In this document: in pieces, positions 31,873-34,855 of the stretch | Numbering within the stretch: position 1 is the stretch's first letter | How the letters are laid out: every line of letters starts with the position of its first letter | Source of the DNA: Acidimicrobiaceae bacterium | GTDB taxonomy: Bacteria > Actinomycetota > Acidimicrobiia > Acidimicrobiales > Ilumatobacteraceae | Reading direction: 5' to 3' | Assembly: GCA_947446815.1 (NCBI GenBank) | Contig: CANFGT010000014.1 | Coordinates: forward strand, 1-34,855 | DNA length: 34,855 nucleotides | Translations under genes and position numbers: made by a program | The notes under the pieces: generated by a model | Database searches by the model: none | Seen by the model: the letters and a program-made list of their open reading frames with translations, nothing else | What the model was told of the DNA's origin: nothing

Positions 31873-32492
31873 GCGTTTACCGAGGTCACAAAGTTATGCA
31901 ATAAACCAAGCCCCGATGTGGCTGATTTCTCTGGATGAAATTGTGTGGCAAAGACATTTCCCTTACGAAATGCAACATTCAACGTCGCCCCATATTCAAC
32001 AGTGGCTGCCACAAAGGAATCATCATTAGGAACTCCGTGAAGTGAGTGAACGAAATACATCCATGGGTGTTCACCCAAATTATTGAACAGTGGTTCATCT
32101 TTCTTGAGGTTCAATTGATTCCACTGCATCTGGGGTCGTTGCACAGTTGGTGGAATCCATTTGACGTGACCCGGAATCACACCGAGCCCACGAGCTTCTG
32201 TGTCTTCTTCGCTTCCATCAAACAACATCTGCATTCCGACGCAAATACCAAGAAACGGAACTCCGCTTGCAATTGCATCGAGAGCAACCTTTTCTAATTG
32301 CACATCACGCAATGCATTCATACACGCACCAAAAGCACCGACGCCTGGAAGAACAACTGCATCAGCCGACGACACCACCACAGCATCAGAAGTGAGCACA
32401 GCATCAGCGCCGACTTTCTCTAATGCTTTTTGTGCTGAACGTAAGTTGCCGATGCCATAGTCAAGAACAGCAACGCGTGGCCTTACGGTCAC
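31869..32492 (-). CDS. hisH: Imidazole glycerol phosphate synthase, glutaminase subunit
   Basis: A 207-residue class-I glutaminase giving ammonia to HisF. Nucleophile C84 lies in LGICVGMQML; the His and Glu of the triad are in QFHPEKS near 188. The N-terminal DYGIGNLRS and GVGAFG blocks are typical. GTG 32492 overlaps the hisB stop as GTGA; its own stop overlaps hisA as ATGA. Confidence 0.97.
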   Translation of the reverse strand: MTVRPRVAVLDYGIGNLRSAQKALEKVGADAVLTSDAVVVSSADAVVLPGVGAFGACMNALRDVQLEKVALDAIASGVPFLGICVGMQMLFDGSEEDTEARGLGVIPGHVKWIPPTVQRPQMQWNQLNLKKDEPLFNNLGEHPWMYFVHSLHGVPNDDSFVAATVEYGATLNVAFRKGNVFATQFHPEKSATSGLGLLHNFVTSVNA

Positions 32493-33082
32493 GAAAGAAC
32501 ACCCTTGGTGGAAGGAACACCAGCCGATTCCACACGGACTGCATCGCGCAAACTGCGGGCTAGACCCTTAAATGTTGCTTCGATGATGTGATGAACATTG
32601 CGGCCAGCTTTGAGATTGACATGCAACGTCATAGCCGCAGAAGTTGCAAGCGATGTGATTGCGTGTTCTGCCAATGACGGATCAAACGCAGGATTGCCAA
32701 GGGGTAAGCATTCTGGCAATTCAACATCCCACGCCACGAATGGTCGACCGCTGAGATCAAGAGCTATTTCGACAAGAGCTTCATCGAGGGGATACGAACC
32801 GCTGGCGAAACGGCGAACCCCTGCTTTGTCTCCAAGTGCTTTGTGGAGAGCCTCGCCCACGCAGATTGCGACGTCTTCCACTGTGTGATGAGTATCGATA
32901 TGCAAGTCGCCCTTGGCCTGAATAGAAAGGTCGAAGCCACCGTGTCGAGCCAACTGCTCAAGCATGTGGTCATAAAAGGGAATACCAGTGCTGATCTCAT
33001 CTATTCCGGTGCCATCAAGATTGATGGAGACATCTATCGATGTTTCCTTGGTGCTGCGAGAAACCTGGGCTGTACGTGCCAT
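32489..33082 (-). CDS. hisB: Imidazoleglycerol-phosphate dehydratase
   Basis: A 197-residue manganese enzyme converting IGP to imidazole acetol phosphate. Metal motifs: FYDHMLEQLARHGG, DTHHTVEDVA and the late HHIIEA. It is monofunctional, without a histidinol phosphatase domain. ATG 33082 is chosen since the family begins just there (RTAQVSRSTKETSI); the frame continues upstream to a TTG at 33142 directly after the hisC stop but without homology. The 60-nt gap from hisC contains TTGACA and TTGACC but no well-spaced -10. Confidence 0.96.
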   Translation of the reverse strand: MARTAQVSRSTKETSIDVSINLDGTGIDEISTGIPFYDHMLEQLARHGGFDLSIQAKGDLHIDTHHTVEDVAICVGEALHKALGDKAGVRRFASGSYPLDEALVEIALDLSGRPFVAWDVELPECLPLGNPAFDPSLAEHAITSLATSAAMTLHVNLKAGRNVHHIIEATFKGLARSLRDAVRVESAGVPSTKGVLS

Positions 33083-33142
33083 GTCTCTATTCTCGCCTCT
33101 GAACAACCCAACTCTGCGGTCAATTTGTGAATTAAGTGTCAA

Positions 33143-34204
33143 TTAGGCGATTGCTGCGGCCATTGCACCGAGAAATGCCGTGTTCTCGGTTGGAGTCCCA
33201 ACGGTCACACGCAGGCAGCCCTCGAGGCGAGCCCACGAACTGCAATCTCGTACCAAGATGCCCGCAGCTAACAACGACTTCCAGATATCCAACGCACTGA
33301 TGGTGCGGGGTCGAAAGAGGATGAAGTTTGACCCGCTTGGCCACACCTCAATATCAAGGCTCGCCAGAGTTGACTCAATCCGTGTGCGTTCAGACTTGAT
33401 CAACGCCACACGTTCTTCCATCTCAGCCCTGAACGACAGAGCAGCGGTCGTAGCTGCCTGCTTAAAGGAGTCAAGGTGATACGGCAAAGCAGCAATTTCG
33501 AGTTGAGCAATCATCCACTTTGGTGCAACGACATATCCGATTCGAAGAGCTGCCATCGACAAAGTCTTCGAGAATGTTCGCGTCACCGCAAGTGCACGAT
33601 CTTCTGAGACCAGATCAATTGCTGACCAATCCGAAAATTCTGCGTATGCCTCATCAACGACGACAACACCGGTTGCGTGATCCAACAGAACTTCTAAGTT
33701 TTCGCGGGGCTCTACTAGTCCCGTGGGGTTATTCGGATTGCACAGAAACGTCACTGCAGGAGTTTCACGTTGCATCAGTCGTTCAATTTCATGGCTGTCC
33801 AGTGTGAAGTCAGAGCGACGCTCGCCCACCACCACCTCAGCACCTGTCACTCGGGCAATCTGTGCATACATCTGATAGGTGGGTTCAAAGGTTGCGACCT
33901 TACGGCCGTGACCGCCGTACGTCAGCAAGATGGTTTGCAATACTTCGTTCGAACCATTTGCAACGAACACGTTCTCAATAGAAACATCGTGTCGAGCAGC
34001 AATGACAGTGCGCAATTCTGTTGCTGCACGATCGGGATACCGATTCCACTCAATCGAACTTGCAACTTCTCCCAATTTTTCAATCCAGCCAGCAGGCGGT
34101 GGAAACGGAGACTCATTGGTGTTCAGGCGAATAGGCACATCAACTTGCGCCGAGTGGTACCCCACCATTGCGCGGATTTGATCGCGAGGTTCAAAAATAG
34201 CCAC
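33143..34204 (-). CDS. hisC: Histidinol-phosphate aminotransferase
   Basis: A 353-residue PLP enzyme making histidinol phosphate. Landmarks: LNTNESPFPPP, ANGSNEVLQ, PNNPTGLV (158-164), DEAYAEF (184-190) and the PLP lysine K213 in TRTFSKTLSMAALRIGY. The GTG start is six bases after TAGGTT on the minus strand, so the his operon probably begins here with a leaderless message. hisD is not adjacent. The next gene upstream is a 64-residue protein ending 24 bases before this start. Confidence 0.96.
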   Translation of the reverse strand: MAIFEPRDQIRAMVGYHSAQVDVPIRLNTNESPFPPPAGWIEKLGEVASSIEWNRYPDRAATELRTVIAARHDVSIENVFVANGSNEVLQTILLTYGGHGRKVATFEPTYQMYAQIARVTGAEVVVGERRSDFTLDSHEIERLMQRETPAVTFLCNPNNPTGLVEPRENLEVLLDHATGVVVVDEAYAEFSDWSAIDLVSEDRALAVTRTFSKTLSMAALRIGYVVAPKWMIAQLEIAALPYHLDSFKQAATTAALSFRAEMEERVALIKSERTRIESTLASLDIEVWPSGSNFILFRPRTISALDIWKSLLAAGILVRDCSSWARLEGCLRVTVGTPTENTAFLGAMAAAIA

Positions 34205-34210
34205 AAGACA

Positions 34211-34216
34211 AACCTA
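34211..34216 (-). promoter_or_regulatory. Candidate -10 of leaderless his operon
   Basis: On the minus strand TAGGTT (34216-34211) ends six bases before GTG 34204. There is no Shine-Dalgarno and no clear -35. Confidence 0.4.
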
Positions 34217-34228
34217 GTCAGAGCCTCT

Positions 34229-34423
34229 TCACGAGCGAGCGAGCTTTTCAGCACGAATCAGTAAACGCTCGGCAGAAACCAGTGCGCGTTCAGCTTCGTA
34301 CATCGCGCTCACGAGGTCTTCATGGTTTGGGCCAACATCGTCCAACAGCCGCGACACTCGCGAGCGATAACTCCCAATGGCATCTGCTGCAGCGCCAAGT
34401 TCAGCGCGAATCGTGTCACTCAT
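34229..34423 (-). CDS. Small helical protein, function unknown
   Basis: A 64-residue protein, predicted entirely helical: SDTIRAELGAAADAIGS then HEDLVSAMYEAERALVSAERL with regular Ala/Leu spacing that could form a coiled coil, and a basic end (LIRAEKLARS). I know no family. TAGCGT on the minus strand ends seven bases before ATG 34423, the same layout as neighbouring leaderless genes, which supports real expression. It sits between nth and hisC and may be cotranscribed with either. Confidence 0.65.
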   Translation of the reverse strand: MSDTIRAELGAAADAIGSYRSRVSRLLDDVGPNHEDLVSAMYEAERALVSAERLLIRAEKLARS

Positions 34424-34430
34424 CCGAAGA

Positions 34431-34436
34431 ACGCTA
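34431..34436 (-). promoter_or_regulatory. Candidate -10 for the 64-residue protein
   Basis: On the minus strand TAGCGT (34436-34431) ends seven bases before ATG 34423. No -35 is clear. Confidence 0.35.
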
Positions 34437-34447
34437 CTGGCATGGGG

Positions 34448-34855
34448 TCACTTGGACTTTGACTTAGTAGGAAGATTGGACGATGGACAGATGTCTTCCA
34501 ACTCACAGATGTCGCACTTTGGCTTCTTTGCATCGCACACTCGGCGACCGTGAAGGATAAGTCGCAGAGAAAAGCGACCCCACTCCTCTGGAGGAAGAAA
34601 AGCGTTCAGAACCTTCTCAACTTTGACAGGATCATCCTCAGTCGTCAGTCCCAGACGTCGAGATAGTCGGCCCACATGAGTATCAACAGCGAGTCCCGGA
34701 AGATCAAAGACCACACTGCGCAGGACGTTTCCTGTCTTTCGCCCAACACCGGGCAAAGTGACGAGGTCTTCCAGTTCGTGCGGGATGACACCACCAAATC
34801 GATCCATGACGGCACGACCCATACCGATGAGATTCTTCGCCTTGCTTTGATAAAA
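34448..34855 (-). CDS. nth: Endonuclease III, C-terminal part (5' end outside window)
   Basis: About 135 residues of a DNA glycosylase/AP lyase that removes oxidised pyrimidines. Visible: FYQSKAKNLIGMG at the right edge, the helix-hairpin-helix with catalytic lysine (LPGVGRKTGNV), catalytic aspartate in VDTHVGRLSRRLGL, and the [4Fe-4S] cluster cysteines spaced 6-2-5 in VCDAKKPKCDICELEDIC. The reading frame is open to the window edge, so an internal ATG at 34822 is not the start. The tail is short and Lys/Ser-rich. Confidence 0.96.
   Translation of the reverse strand, partial: FYQSKAKNLIGMGRAVMDRFGGVIPHELEDLVTLPGVGRKTGNVLRSVVFDLPGLAVDTHVGRLSRRLGLTTEDDPVKVEKVLNAFLPPEEWGRFSLRLILHGRRVCDAKKPKCDICELEDICPSSNLPTKSKSK

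Noticed and set aside
33083-33142. Separate hisB promoter using TTGACA at the hisC stop
   Set aside because: No -10 at 15-19 bases from either TTGACA or TTGACC; treated as an operon gap.

Overview
The window looks like an ordinary chromosomal stretch from an actinobacterium. I favour a lineage near Acidimicrobiia with moderate base composition, on inference from gene content and protein style; no 16S or long marker was compared. Pointers are a deazaflavin-type PPOX protein, a DEDDh exonuclease fused to a UvrC-like nuclease, a dnaG-sigma pair, and many start codons lying 6-9 nt after a TANNNT -10 hexamer with no Shine-Dalgarno sequence (apparently leaderless genes). I saw no insertion sequence, phage gene, CRISPR array, rRNA or pseudogene. 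No stretch longer than 300 bases lacks a gene or tRNA.

Layout. 1-1608: the N-terminal part of trigger factor (minus strand), a small unknown protein, tRNA-Pro and a PPOX-family flavin/F420 protein. 1609-5996: a DEAD-box RNA helicase with a long RG/RD-rich tail and a hairpin that buries its ribosome binding site, then a YtcJ-like amidohydrolase coupled to a CobW-type metallochaperone GTPase. 5980-8039: a blue-copper lipoprotein (minus) and an aldehyde dehydrogenase (plus). 8122-13181: two tandem secreted alkaline-phosphatase-superfamily (sulfatase-like) paralogues, then acyl-CoA dehydrogenase and a crotonase. 13224-18198: tRNA-Val, a lone PAS protein, the DEDDh/GIY-YIG/UVR nuclease, a secreted protein with two DUF1566-like repeats, an inositol-monophosphatase-family enzyme and an unknown protein; the last two share a symmetrical promoter.

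18199-22806: a histidine kinase/response regulator pair divergent from a four-gene cluster encoding two small exported or anchored proteins, ApbE flavin transferase and a bis-heme ferric-reductase-like membrane protein. This is probably an extracytoplasmic electron-transfer module whose flavin-carrying partner is not obvious. 22810-25962: tRNA-Met, tRNA-Asn, primary sigma factor and DNA primase. 25993-29671: terC, ygfZ, trpE and hisI, written in reverse because the operon reads on the minus strand. 29756-30385: an alpha/beta hydrolase on the plus strand. 30392-34204: hisC-hisB-hisH-hisA-hisF on the minus strand with 4-nt overlaps. 34229-34855: a 64-residue protein and the C-terminal part of endonuclease III.

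The most unusual signals are regulatory: two divergent gene pairs whose -10 hexamers overlap on opposite strands (17607-17616 and the perfect palindrome 29738-29747), the hairpin burying the helicase Shine-Dalgarno, a 13-bp hairpin that contains the amidohydrolase start codon, and the redox cluster with its two-component system.
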